This document shows, one piece after another, positions 35,516 to 44,956 of a stretch of 64,000 bases of DNA. The position numbers and the translations under genes were made by a program. The notes below the pieces were generated by a model. It did no database searches. It was not told the origin of the DNA and saw nothing but the letters and a program-made list of their open reading frames with translations. Numbering within the stretch: position 1 is the first letter of the stretch; each line of letters begins with the position of its first letter. This stretch comes from Psychrobacter faecalis (GTDB lineage Bacteria > Pseudomonadota > Gammaproteobacteria > Pseudomonadales > Moraxellaceae): positions 19,731-83,730 of the forward strand of contig NZ_JABAST010000009.1 of the NCBI RefSeq assembly GCF_016107575.1. Reading direction: 5' to 3'.

Positions 35516-37492
35516 ATGCGCCAATCACTCTCAAAAATCCATCAAAACGTTCACGGTGATACTTCTCGTTATAAAACAAAAATCAAAACTGCTATCTTAT
35601 CGATAAGCAGCACTCTATTAATTTCTGTCTCTGCTCACGCCGCAGAAACCAAACCTACAACCGCAAAAACCACTATTAACCCAACCTCGATTAACACCAG
35701 TGCAATTAATTTAGCGATTATGGCTGATAATCCGACTGTATTGTCCGAAACTCAGCGCGTTACAAAATCGCAATCCTCTGCCCTAGCGCCCACTACCGCC
35801 CCAGGCACAGCCGTCGTTAGTGGCAAGACAGCCAAAACCGACCAAGCTATCTACTCAGCTGACGCCATTCATCACCCTGTTTGGGCAAAGAGCGGCATGG
35901 TCGCCACCCAAGAAGCGCTTGCCTCTGATATCGGCTTAAAGATTTTAAAAGATGGCGGTAATGCTGTTGATGCTGCTGTCGCCGTTGGCTTTGCCTTAGC
36001 GGTTACGTTGCCACGTGCGGGCAACATCGGCGGTGGCGGTTTTATGATGGTCTATGATGCCAAGCAAGGCAAAACGGTTGCACTCGACTATCGCGAAAAA
36101 GCGCCGAGTAGCGCCTCGCGTGATATGTATCTCGATAAAGACGGCAATGCGGTCAGTGATTTATCCCGCTATCATGGCTTAGCGGTTGGCGTGCCGGGCA
36201 CCGTAGCAGGCTTGCTTAAAGCACTAGACGATCACGGCACCATGAGCCGCGGGCAAGTTATGGCACCAGCGATTGCACTGGCAGAAAACGGTATTGAAGT
36301 CACCGCTGGCTTGTCCGAATCATTAGAAGCGTTGAGTGACCGTTTACAAAAATGGCCAAGTACCAAAAAGATATTTTTTAAACCAGACGGCAGCGTCTAT
36401 CAACCCGGTGAGCTACTACGTCAACCTGAGCTGGCAAAATCTCTGAAACTGATTGCCGCAAAAGGGTCTGATGGTTTTTATAAAGGGGAAACCGCGCGTA
36501 AATTGGTCAAAGCCGTCAATGAAGCAGGTGGCAATATGAGCTTGCAAGACTTAGCCAATTACAAGGCGATTGCTCGCGTGCCCGTTAAAGGCGATTATCG
36601 TGGTTATGAGATTGTCTCCATGCCGCCGCCGTCCTCTGGTGGTATCCATATCGTGCAGATTTTAAATATCTTAGAAAGCTATCCACTAAAAGACTACGGT
36701 CAAAACAGCGCGCAAACCATTCACTTGATGAGCGAGGCCATGCAATTAGCGTATGCCGATCGCGCCGAGTATTTGGGTGATTCTGATTTTATTGACGTAC
36801 CTGCTAGCGGCTTAACCTCACAAGCTTATGCCGATAAACTACGTGCATTAATTAATCCTAATAAAGCCACACCCGCAGCAACGATTAAAGCGAATAATCC
36901 CTTACCATACGAGAGCGATCAAACCACGCATTTTTCTATCGTTGATAAAGACGGCAATGCCGTAGCCAATACTTATACGCTGAATTTCTCTTATGGCACG
37001 GGACTCGTCGCTGAAGGTACAGGGATTTTGTTAAACAATGAGATGGATGATTTTTCTGCCAAACCCGGCGTGCCCAATGGTTATGGTTTAATCGGCGGCG
37101 ACGCTAATGCGGTCGAGGCCAATAAACGCCCGTTGTCTTCGATGAGCCCGACGCTGGTATTCAAAGACAGCAAACCTTATATCGTTACCGGTAGCCCAGG
37201 TGGTAGCCGCATTATTACTACCGTCACGCAAGTCATCTCCAATGTCATTGACCACGATATGAATATCGCTGAAGCCACACACGCGCCGCGTATCCACGAC
37301 CAATGGCTGCCCGATGAAATTCGTATCGAAAAAGCCTTAAATGTTGATACGATTAAAAAACTAGAATCAATGGGGCATAAGGTTAGCCCGCAAGCAGCGA
37401 TGGGTTCAACCCAGTCGATTATGCTTACCCCAAATGGCGTTTATGGTTCTTCTGACCCACGTATCGTCGATGCCGCGGTAGTGGGTTATTAA
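35516..37492 (+). CDS. ggt: gamma-glutamyltransferase
   Basis: About 658 residues from the ATG at 35516, preceded by AAAAAGGAATTTACG; frames starting upstream lack such a site. Signal peptide ending SVSAHAAET, so periplasmic. It cleaves glutathione and other gamma-glutamyl compounds. The proenzyme self-cleaves before the nucleophile threonine, here T470 in QTTHFSIVDKDGNAV. The large-subunit motif NIGGGGFMMVYDAKQGKTVALDYREKAP and the small-subunit PGGSRIITTVTQVISNVIDH, with its GSPGG oxyanion region, are intact. A Thr/Ser/Pro-rich insertion of about 90 residues follows the signal. Single gene with its own terminator. Confidence 0.95.
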   Translation: MRQSLSKIHQNVHGDTSRYKTKIKTAILSISSTLLISVSAHAAETKPTTAKTTINPTSINTSAINLAIMADNPTVLSETQRVTKSQSSALAPTTAPGTAVVSGKTAKTDQAIYSADAIHHPVWAKSGMVATQEALASDIGLKILKDGGNAVDAAVAVGFALAVTLPRAGNIGGGGFMMVYDAKQGKTVALDYREKAPSSASRDMYLDKDGNAVSDLSRYHGLAVGVPGTVAGLLKALDDHGTMSRGQVMAPAIALAENGIEVTAGLSESLEALSDRLQKWPSTKKIFFKPDGSVYQPGELLRQPELAKSLKLIAAKGSDGFYKGETARKLVKAVNEAGGNMSLQDLANYKAIARVPVKGDYRGYEIVSMPPPSSGGIHIVQILNILESYPLKDYGQNSAQTIHLMSEAMQLAYADRAEYLGDSDFIDVPASGLTSQAYADKLRALINPNKATPAATIKANNPLPYESDQTTHFSIVDKDGNAVANTYTLNFSYGTGLVAEGTGILLNNEMDDFSAKPGVPNGYGLIGGDANAVEANKRPLSSMSPTLVFKDSKPYIVTGSPGGSRIITTVTQVISNVIDHDMNIAEATHAPRIHDQWLPDEIRIEKALNVDTIKKLESMGHKVSPQAAMGSTQSIMLTPNGVYGSSDPRIVDAAVVGY

Positions 37493-37565
37493 AGTCTGAT
37501 AGTTTGTTTTAAAAGTTAATCTTTTAAAAACGATTGCAAATAATGCCCTTCTCTAGCGTTTATCT

Positions 37566-37608
37566 TGCCCTCTATTCTTTATTCTTAACCCTATAGAGGG
37601 CATTTTTG
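37566..37608 (+). terminator. rho-independent terminator after ggt
   Basis: TGCCCTCTAT pairs with ATAGAGGGCA around a 17-base loop, followed by TTTTT. Confidence 0.85.
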
Positions 37609-37852
37609 GCTAAACTCATTAAGACTGTTTAATCCTGATTAAACTTGCTTTTTCTACCCTCGCCCTCTCTCTTATACGTTTGAATCGGTGGCTGTCTGCG
37701 CCAAATAATGCTATTATTGACGACCAGCTTTAAAAGCTCAAAATATCAATTTTCGCGTCCTATCACTTCTTAAAAAACCATAAGGTATTGATAATAAAAA
37801 ATTTCTTATCATACAGCTTATTCCCTTTTGATTGCACCAGTAAGAGTCTTCT
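37609..37852. other. dnaE upstream region
   Basis: About 245 bases from the ggt terminator to the dnaE start, AT-rich, presumably with the dnaE promoter. No clear operator or RNA element seen. The dnaE ribosome site is poor (AAGAGTCTTCT). Confidence 0.35.
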
Positions 37853-40800
37853 ATGGCATTTGTACACCTTGGTATCCACAGCGAATATTCCATTACCGAT
37901 TCTATCGTGCGTATCAAGCCGCTGATTAAAGCGGCAGCGGCGGACAATCAGAGTGCGCTGGCATTGACTGATTTATCCAACCTTTATGCGACGGTGAAAT
38001 TTTATCGTGCCTGCTTAGGCGCGGGTATCAAGCCCATTATCGGCAGTGAAATCATTATGGATAATGAGGACACGCGCTTGGTGCTACTGGCGATGGACAA
38101 TGAGGGTTATCAAAATATCACCCGTATCGTCTCGCTTGGCTTTACCGAGGGGCGCGCCGATGCTGCCAATCATGGGGTGCCAGTCGTTGAGCGTCGCCAT
38201 GTTTTAGAGCACGCCGCTGGTGTCATCGTTTTATTTACCGAAAAATCCGATGTCGGTCAGGCATTGGTGAGTTCTATGCCAGAAAAAGCTGACGAGCTGC
38301 TGACAGAATGGCAAGCACAGTTTGGTGATCGCTTATATTTCGCTATCAAGCGCACCAATCGCTCGGGCGAAGACGCTTTTATAAAAGCGGCTATTCATGC
38401 CGGTGCCAAGCATCGTATTCCTATTATTGCTCACAACGATGTGCGCTTTTTAGAGCAAGATGATTTTGACGCTCACGAAGCGCGCGTTTGTATCGCAGGC
38501 TCGTATGTCCTTGCCGACCCCAATCGTCCACGGCTGTATTCAGATGAGCAGTATTTAAAAACCCAGCAGGAAATGACGGCGCTGTTTGCTGATATTCCGC
38601 AGGTCATTGATAATACCTTACGTTTAGCCACGCGCTGTAATGTGACCTTGACCCTTGGCATTAATGTCCTACCTGAATTTCCCGTGCCCGAAGGTGAAAC
38701 GATTGAATCGTTTTTCCGCGCAGAATCAATACGCGGTCTTAATCATCGATTGGATAAGCTCTTTCCGATTGAAGCACGTACTGACAATTGGAGTGAATTT
38801 CGCCAAAAGTACGATGAGCGCTTAGAATATGAGCTTGAAGTTATCTTATCGATGGGCTTCCCAGGTTACTTCTTAATCGTCATGGACTTTATCCGCTGGG
38901 CAAAAGCCAACGGCGTACCGGTTGGACCCGGTCGTGGTTCTGGTGCTGGCTCTTTGGTCGCTTATGCGCTCAATATTACTGACCTCGACCCCATTCATTA
39001 CGACTTGTTATTTGAGCGCTTCTTAAATCCTGAACGTGTTTCTATGCCTGACTTCGATATTGACTTTTGTATTGAAGGTCGTGACCGCGTGATTGATTAT
39101 GTGGCACAAACCTATGGCCGTGAAGCGGTGTCGCAAATTATTACCTTTGGTACCATGGCAGCAAAAGCGGTGGTACGAGACGTGGCGCGGGTACAAAGCA
39201 AATCATACTTTTTGGCCAATAAAATCTCCAAATTGATTCCAAAAACCCCAGGAATTACGCTTAGCCAAGCACTTGAACAAGAGCCGCAGCTAAAAGACTT
39301 AATCTCCAACCCCGATAATATGGACTATGAAGATGCCATTGAGATTTGGGAAATGGCGATTAAACTCGAAGGCGTCTGTCGAAACGTTGGTAAGCATGCG
39401 GGTGGCGTCCTCATCGCTCCCCATAAAATTACTGACTTTAGCGCGATTTACTGTGATGACGAAGGTCACCGCGTCAGTCAGTTTGATAAAGACGACGTCG
39501 AAGCCGTTGGGCTGGTCAAGTTTGACTTTTTGGGTTTACGTAACTTAACGGTGATTAACGCCGCAGTAGAAAACATCAATCTGCGCCGCGCCCGCGAGGG
39601 CAAAGATGCCTTGGTGTTAGAGGACTTGCCTTTAGACGACAAAAAAGCCTATAAGCTGCTGCAAGAAGCCAAAACCACGGCTGTCTTTCAATTAGAAAGT
39701 ATGGGTATGAAAAAATATCTATCCAAATTACAACCAACCAATATCGAAGACGTCATTGCCATGTGTGCGCTCTATCGTCCGGGTCCACTCGATGCAGGCA
39801 TGGTTGAGATGTATATCGACCGTAAGCATGGCCGCGAGGAAGTCATTTATGACCATCCTAACCTTGAGCCAATTTTAGAAAATACCAACGGCGTTATTGT
39901 CTATCAAGAACAGGTGATGCAAATCTCGCAGGTCATGGCAGGCTACAGCTTGGGCGGCGCTGATATGCTACGCCGCGCCATGGGTAAGAAAAAACCTGAG
40001 GAAATGGCCAAACAGCGCGATATTTTTGTCACGGGTGCGACCGCGCAAGGCATCGATGAAACGACATCGGGCGGCGTCTTTGACTTGATGGAAAAGTTTG
40101 CTGGCTACGGTTTTAACCGCTCGCATTCTGCTGCTTATGGCGTCCTTGCTTATCAGACGGCTTATTTAAAGCAGTACTACCCTGCCGAATTTATGGCGGC
40201 GGTACTCACCTCTGATATGAACAACACTGATAACGTGGTGTTCTTTATCAATGATTGCCGCGAAAACTTCGGTTTAACCGTCGTTAATCCATCGGTAAAC
40301 CGTAGTGAGTGGCATTTTGTCGCCGATACGCCGACCAATATTATTTATGGCTTGGGTGCGATTAAAGGTGTTGGTGAAGGTGCGGTTGAGTCTATCGTTG
40401 AGGCGCGCCGACGTGAAGGACCGTTTAAAGATTTATACGACTTTTGCCGCCGCGTTGATATTAAAAAAGTCAATAAACGTACATTGGAAGCCTTAGTCAG
40501 TGCGGGCTGTTTTGATGATTTTGCCGCGACTTTACGACCAGACTTGCCAAGCGACGAAGCATACGAGATTCGCGGGGCGCTGATGAGTCAACTGCCAAGC
40601 GCCGTACAAGCTGCGGAACAAGACCGCCAAAACAATGAGCTTGGCATGATGGACCTGTTCGGTGAAATGGATGGCGTGGTCGCAGCGCCACCACTGATCA
40701 TGACACCAGAGCTGATTTGGGGTGATAAACATCGTCTAAAAGCGGAAAAAAATACCTTAGGTTTATACTTAACTGGACATCCTATCGATGAATATCGCGA

Positions 40801-41566
40801 TGAGCTTAAACGTTATACCTCCGGCGCTCGCCTCGATAAGCTGGCAGACACGGGTTATAACGGTAGCTGCTACTTTGCGGGTTTGATTATCGATATTGCC
40901 AATTTCGGTACGCGTAACGTCATCACTTTAGACGATGGCACCTCACGTCTAGAAGTCAGCTGTTATGCCGAGCGCTTTAACCGTGTAAAAGAGCAGTTGA
41001 AGATTGATGAAGTCGTCGTCATTAAAGGCAGTATCCGTGAGCGTGACGGGCGCATTTTTGCCCGTCTTGATAATGCCATGAGTATGGTTGATGCACGCCT
41101 GCGTTGGATGAAAAAAATTAGCATCAAAGTCCACGGTAGCGATATTAATCTGCTCACACGTATGCAGCCTTTGCTAAAATCCGCTCAAGCAGACATCATA
41201 CCAGCGCCGCGCTTGTCTTATCACGATGAGCAGGACGAGAAAGGTAATAACGGCGGTGCAAACGGCGCTTACGATCCAGCGATGGGCGGCAGCTTATACG
41301 ATGAAAACGGCAATGATTTATTGGCGCTAGAAAATGACATGCATCAAGATGCGCTGCAAAACGGCGGCTATGCTAATAATGCCCTTAGCAACACCGATGA
41401 TTCTATTAATGATAACTGCTTGCCGCTTGGGCTGAGCATTTATGAAGAATACGGTATTGCCAATGTCGGGCTATCTGAGCATTGGCGCATCTACCCTAAC
41501 GATGACAATTTGCAGCAATTAAAGAGCATGGTTAATGAAGACAATTTACATTTTCATTATAGCTAA
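37853..41566 (+). CDS. dnaE: DNA polymerase III alpha subunit
   Basis: 1,237 residues, the replicative polymerase. N-terminal PHP domain (FVHLGIHSEYSITDSIVRIKPL). The polymerase palm has GPGRGSGAGSLVAYAL and the catalytic aspartates in MPDFDIDFC. Further motifs are KFDFLGLRNLTV, MCALYRPGPLDAGMV and FNRSHSAAYGVLAYQTAYLK. An OB fold lies near 1000-1060 (GLIIDIANFGTRNVITLDDG). About 75 residues longer than the E. coli enzyme; the extra sequence is mostly an acidic Asn/Gly-rich insertion (about 1120-1190, with DEKGNNGGANGAYDP) between the OB domain and the tau-binding tail. Confidence 0.97.
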   Translation: MAFVHLGIHSEYSITDSIVRIKPLIKAAAADNQSALALTDLSNLYATVKFYRACLGAGIKPIIGSEIIMDNEDTRLVLLAMDNEGYQNITRIVSLGFTEGRADAANHGVPVVERRHVLEHAAGVIVLFTEKSDVGQALVSSMPEKADELLTEWQAQFGDRLYFAIKRTNRSGEDAFIKAAIHAGAKHRIPIIAHNDVRFLEQDDFDAHEARVCIAGSYVLADPNRPRLYSDEQYLKTQQEMTALFADIPQVIDNTLRLATRCNVTLTLGINVLPEFPVPEGETIESFFRAESIRGLNHRLDKLFPIEARTDNWSEFRQKYDERLEYELEVILSMGFPGYFLIVMDFIRWAKANGVPVGPGRGSGAGSLVAYALNITDLDPIHYDLLFERFLNPERVSMPDFDIDFCIEGRDRVIDYVAQTYGREAVSQIITFGTMAAKAVVRDVARVQSKSYFLANKISKLIPKTPGITLSQALEQEPQLKDLISNPDNMDYEDAIEIWEMAIKLEGVCRNVGKHAGGVLIAPHKITDFSAIYCDDEGHRVSQFDKDDVEAVGLVKFDFLGLRNLTVINAAVENINLRRAREGKDALVLEDLPLDDKKAYKLLQEAKTTAVFQLESMGMKKYLSKLQPTNIEDVIAMCALYRPGPLDAGMVEMYIDRKHGREEVIYDHPNLEPILENTNGVIVYQEQVMQISQVMAGYSLGGADMLRRAMGKKKPEEMAKQRDIFVTGATAQGIDETTSGGVFDLMEKFAGYGFNRSHSAAYGVLAYQTAYLKQYYPAEFMAAVLTSDMNNTDNVVFFINDCRENFGLTVVNPSVNRSEWHFVADTPTNIIYGLGAIKGVGEGAVESIVEARRREGPFKDLYDFCRRVDIKKVNKRTLEALVSAGCFDDFAATLRPDLPSDEAYEIRGALMSQLPSAVQAAEQDRQNNELGMMDLFGEMDGVVAAPPLIMTPELIWGDKHRLKAEKNTLGLYLTGHPIDEYRDELKRYTSGARLDKLADTGYNGSCYFAGLIIDIANFGTRNVITLDDGTSRLEVSCYAERFNRVKEQLKIDEVVVIKGSIRERDGRIFARLDNAMSMVDARLRWMKKISIKVHGSDINLLTRMQPLLKSAQADIIPAPRLSYHDEQDEKGNNGGANGAYDPAMGGSLYDENGNDLLALENDMHQDALQNGGYANNALSNTDDSINDNCLPLGLSIYEEYGIANVGLSEHWRIYPNDDNLQQLKSMVNEDNLHFHYS

Positions 41567-41622
41567 CACCTTTATAGTAGCTAAGCTGAGCCTTTAACTT
41601 TTAAAATATTGGACACATGATT

Positions 41623-42000
41623 ATGACTGAACATCCTAACAATACAAATACGCAAAACGATGATGAGATTATCAATGACGAGCAATTTGATGACATGCGT
41701 GAGTTGTTAGAAGAGGACTTTGTTGATTTGATACAAGTGTTTTTTACCGACAGTCACGAGCGCATTGTCAAACTAAGACGCGCACAACAAGAAAAGGATA
41801 ATGCCAACGGCTATGAGCTTGCGCATGCGCTAAAAGGTGCCAGTGCCAATTTGGGTGCGACTCAGTTAACTCGCCTTAGTAGCCAATTACAAGAAGCGTG
41901 CCGTGAGCGCCTTATTGGTGACCAAGCTGGTTTAGTTGAAGACGTCGCCGTAGCATTGCAACGGGTTGAACAAGAAATCAAACAAAGACTGGGGCTATAA
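41623..42000 (+). CDS. HPt-domain phosphotransfer protein
   Basis: About 125 residues, a single histidine phosphotransfer domain. Phosphoacceptor His (about residue 68) in ELAHALKGASANLGATQL, a canonical HPt signature; the rest is a four-helix bundle (DLIQVFFTDSHERIVKLRRA). Start at 41623 gives GGA at a proper spacing; an ATG six bases earlier is possible. A stand-alone HPt relays phosphate between a hybrid kinase and a response regulator, and neither is nearby. It is followed with a one-base overlap by trmJ. Confidence 0.85.
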   Translation: MTEHPNNTNTQNDDEIINDEQFDDMRELLEEDFVDLIQVFFTDSHERIVKLRRAQQEKDNANGYELAHALKGASANLGATQLTRLSSQLQEACRERLIGDQAGLVEDVAVALQRVEQEIKQRLGL

Positions 42001-42899
42001 TGCGTAACGACTCTGCCTCAACTTTGATGCCATCGAAAAAATTAGCGCTCTCAACCGGTAGTCTTACGGTAAGCGATTATCTGTCTTCCTTACAAATTGT
42101 CATGGTCAATACCACTTTACCTGCCAATATTGGCTCAGCGGCGCGCGCCATGCACACCATGGGTCTATCGCGTCTGACCGTTGTTGACCCCAAGCTGCCC
42201 ATTGATGAAATCAGTGTTTCGCACGCGGCAGGCGGTAGTGAATTATTAATGTCAGCCACCATAACGCCGACGTTAGAATCGGCGATAGCGGATTGCCAGC
42301 TGGTATTTGCGGCCAGCAGCCGTAGCCGTCACATGCCGCGTCCTGTGGTCACACCGACGCAAGCGGCCAACATCATGTTTGACTTTATCGATAAGCAAAC
42401 TGCGCTTAATTTAGCAAATAATAGTGAAAGCCCGCAAGCTATTAGCAAGCCCAACATCGCTATCTTATTTGGTCGTGAAGACCGCGGTTTGACCAACGAA
42501 GAGCTGGCGTACGCCGATTATCATATTCAAATCGATGCCAATCCCGCTTATCCGGTGCTCAATGTTGCCTCTGCCGTACAGGTCATTGCCAGCTTTATCT
42601 TTGCTTATGCGCAAACCCATGCTCAAAACCCTGATGAAAGCTTAGACGATGTAAACCCAGTTCAGCCCATATTAGACGTGCATTTACGTCAACAATGGGA
42701 TGAGCCGGCCATCACCCAGCAGCAACTACAACAGCTCGTTCAGCGTACCACCAACTTGATGGTTCAACGCGGCTTAGCAGACAGTGAACATTTAAAATCC
42801 TTGCCAGCGCGACTGTCGCGACTTGGCTCACGCGTGCAGCTGGATCAAAAAGAGTATCAGCTATTAAGCGCACTGATTGCTAAGCTTAGCAAACATTAG
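42000..42899 (+). CDS. trmJ: tRNA (cytidine/uridine-2'-O-)-methyltransferase TrmJ
   Basis: 299 residues. SPOUT (TrmH-family) methyltransferase that modifies the 2'-O of position 32 in the tRNA anticodon loop. Motif 1 MVNTTLPANIGSAARAMHTM (about 31-50), motif 2 ILFGREDRGLTNEELAYADY, motif 3 YPVLNVASAVQVIASFIFAY (about 180-200), which forms the knotted AdoMet site. A C-terminal helical extension (MVQRGLADSEHLKSLPARLS) is typical of TrmJ. Start overlaps the HPt stop (TAATG). A 27-residue N-terminal lead precedes the core and an internal start is possible. Confidence 0.92.
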   Translation: MRNDSASTLMPSKKLALSTGSLTVSDYLSSLQIVMVNTTLPANIGSAARAMHTMGLSRLTVVDPKLPIDEISVSHAAGGSELLMSATITPTLESAIADCQLVFAASSRSRHMPRPVVTPTQAANIMFDFIDKQTALNLANNSESPQAISKPNIAILFGREDRGLTNEELAYADYHIQIDANPAYPVLNVASAVQVIASFIFAYAQTHAQNPDESLDDVNPVQPILDVHLRQQWDEPAITQQQLQQLVQRTTNLMVQRGLADSEHLKSLPARLSRLGSRVQLDQKEYQLLSALIAKLSKH

Positions 42900-43104
42900 A
42901 AAAATGGTTTTATCATTACGTTTTTAGCGCCATTTAGCATTTATTTGCGGGACTTGTCTTTGAACAGATAGAAGCCTGAGCCACACAGATAAGACAACAC
43001 TGTATTTTACAACTCAAAGCTGTTATAACTTTAAAAGATGTCATTGTGATTTTTCTGACACTATTTTCCTGACAGTATTTTTCTGACAATCGATAGGACG
43101 CTTT

Positions 43105-44016
43105 ATGTCATTGCCAACCTCCTTGTTCAAATCGCTTGCCCGTATCAAAAAAGACCTACAAGAAGATGTCGAAGCGGTATTCAATCGCGACCCTGCTGCG
43201 CGTAATAGCCTAGAAGTCATCTTGACCTACCCTGGCATTCACGCCCTGATTTTACATCGCGGCGCGCATTGTCTTTGGCAAAATGAGCAAAAACTGGCGG
43301 CGCGCGCCGTTTCTTATGGCTCGCGTATCATCACTGGCATTGAGATTCATCCTGCCGCTAAAATCGGCAAGCGTTTTTTTATTGACCATGGCGTCGGCGT
43401 AGTGATTGGTGAAACGGCTGAGATTGGCAACGACGTTACCCTTTATCACGGCGTCACCCTTGGCGGCGTTTCATGGAATAATGGCAAACGTCATCCTACT
43501 TTAGAGGACGGAGTCATTGTCGGTGCTGGTGCCAAAGTATTAGGACCATTTACGGTTGGTAAAGGCGCTAAAATTGGCTCAAATGCGGTGGTGGTCAAAC
43601 CCGTACCCGCAGGTGCAACGATGGTTGGTAGCGCCGCTCGTATGATTTCAGACCATCATGACGAAAAAGGCAATCCTATTACAACCAAAGTACAGGACGC
43701 CAAACAACAAGAAAAAGCCGCGCAAGCAGGTGCAACTGCTGACCAGCAAGAAACAGACCCTACTTCTAACACTGCACGAGCGACGGCGTTTCAGGCTTAT
43801 GGGATTGACCCTTCTTCACAAGACCCAGTGGCTGAAGCCTTTGCTAAAATGCTCGAACATATCCAGCAGTCGGAAAATCGACTCGATCAACTACAAGCGG
43901 CCATGTGCAAGATAGACCCAAACTTTTGCAAAAAAGAATACGATAAACTGTGCTTAGAAGACTTAGATGTCATCGGTCGTGCTGATATGGATGCAGCTGG
44001 CACTGAGCAGAAGTAA
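43105..44016 (+). CDS. cysE: serine O-acetyltransferase
   Basis: 303 residues. First step of cysteine synthesis from serine and acetyl-CoA. N-terminal helical domain [20 protein letters not shown], then the left-handed beta helix with hexapeptide repeats: [35 protein letters not shown] and [22 protein letters not shown]. Catalytic histidine in DHGVG and acetyl-CoA loop in VPAGATMVG. The tail of about 110 residues after the beta helix is longer than in short (EpsC-type) enzymes; it ends with [20 protein letters not shown] and is unlike the E. coli tail, so feedback control or cysteine synthase binding may differ. Own terminator follows. Confidence 0.93.
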   Translation: MSLPTSLFKSLARIKKDLQEDVEAVFNRDPAARNSLEVILTYPGIHALILHRGAHCLWQNEQKLAARAVSYGSRIITGIEIHPAAKIGKRFFIDHGVGVVIGETAEIGNDVTLYHGVTLGGVSWNNGKRHPTLEDGVIVGAGAKVLGPFTVGKGAKIGSNAVVVKPVPAGATMVGSAARMISDHHDEKGNPITTKVQDAKQQEKAAQAGATADQQETDPTSNTARATAFQAYGIDPSSQDPVAEAFAKMLEHIQQSENRLDQLQAAMCKIDPNFCKKEYDKLCLEDLDVIGRADMDAAGTEQK

Positions 44017-44042
44017 ATTGCTCGCTAGCTTGGAGATTAAAT

Positions 44043-44075
44043 AAAAAGAGGCCAATTCAATTGGTCTCTTTTTAT
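44043..44075. terminator. rho-independent terminator after cysE
   Basis: AAAAAGAGGCCAATT pairs with AATTGGTCTCTTTTT with one mismatch, followed by TATTTT. Confidence 0.88.
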
Positions 44076-44149
44076 TTTAACCAATAGACAAATAGCGCTT
44101 TAACGACTAACTATCGTCAAAATATTCTAAAAACGCAACGGTATTGCTG

Positions 44150-44252
44150 ATAGCAATTTTTTGTAGCCTCTGTCTGCGCAGGCACAGCAAGCAAGAAAAA
44201 TTGATATCAGCAGTGCGTGATGTCTCTATATTACTTTTCACTCACTATAGTT
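44150..44252. repeat. dispersed stem-loop repeat, copy A
   Basis: Core TTTTTTGTAGCCTCTG then CACAGCAAGCAAGAAAAATT, with ATGTCTCTAT and CACTATA at the right side. The outer arms GCTGATA and TATCAGC are complementary. The same core with different arms occurs at 58668-58795. Lies between cysE and the DUF924 gene. Confidence 0.6.
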
Positions 44253-44264
44253 AACAGACAACAT

Positions 44265-44807
44265 TTATAAAAATGACGAGTCAGGCTGGGTCAAAAACTC
44301 TATTTCCTCGCTACTCGACACCCGTCCTAAAATGTCATTACGATGCGGATAACGGCCAAATCGATCGATAATTACTTTGTGTTTGAGCTCAGCATCTATG
44401 CTGTCTGCATTGGTATATTGTTTAAATAACCTTTCTGCTTGCTGATGAATCAGTTTTGATTCACTGTGCATATAAGGCATCAATACAAACTTACGTTCAT
44501 CAATCGTTTCAAACGCCTCTAATGCTCCGGCAGCCACCGCCTCTTGCGCAAGTACAAGGCACATCGCATCTTGGGCAAAAGCCGCTGGCGTATTACGGTA
44601 AATATTGCGCGAGAACTGGTCTAATATAATAATTTCTGCTAAGCGCCCTTGTATGCTGCTACGCCACGTATAAAACTCTGCCTCCGCTGCTTGCTCAAGT
44701 ATATCGCTGTAGCGCTCTATTAATAACTTATCAAACGCTAAGTCTTTTTCAAAAAACTTCTCACTACCTGCCTCATTAAAACAAAAATCCAATATATCGT
44801 TGTACAT
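44265..44807 (-). CDS. DUF924-family protein
   Basis: 180 residues, full length for the family, which has a TPR-like helical fold and unknown function. Family features: IQGRLAEIIILDQFSRNIYRNTPAAFAQD (about 50-78), LMPYMHSES and the C-terminal IIDRFGRYPHRNDILGRVSS. The ATG at 44807 is supported by the N-terminal DILDFCFNE helix that opens DUF924 proteins, and GAAAACG lies before it. Transcribed alone on the minus strand. Confidence 0.88.
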   Translation of the reverse strand: MYNDILDFCFNEAGSEKFFEKDLAFDKLLIERYSDILEQAAEAEFYTWRSSIQGRLAEIIILDQFSRNIYRNTPAAFAQDAMCLVLAQEAVAAGALEAFETIDERKFVLMPYMHSESKLIHQQAERLFKQYTNADSIDAELKHKVIIDRFGRYPHRNDILGRVSSSEEIEFLTQPDSSFL

Positions 44808-44956
44808 CGTTTTCTCACTATCATGATTTAAAGCTAAGCTTTAAAAACATTGTTTAAAAGATAAAATATGCAGTCAAGACTATATAACTGTTAATGAATA
44901 TTTAGTCATTTTGTCTTATACTCTTTTATTATTCATAATTAAAAAAAGGCACTATC

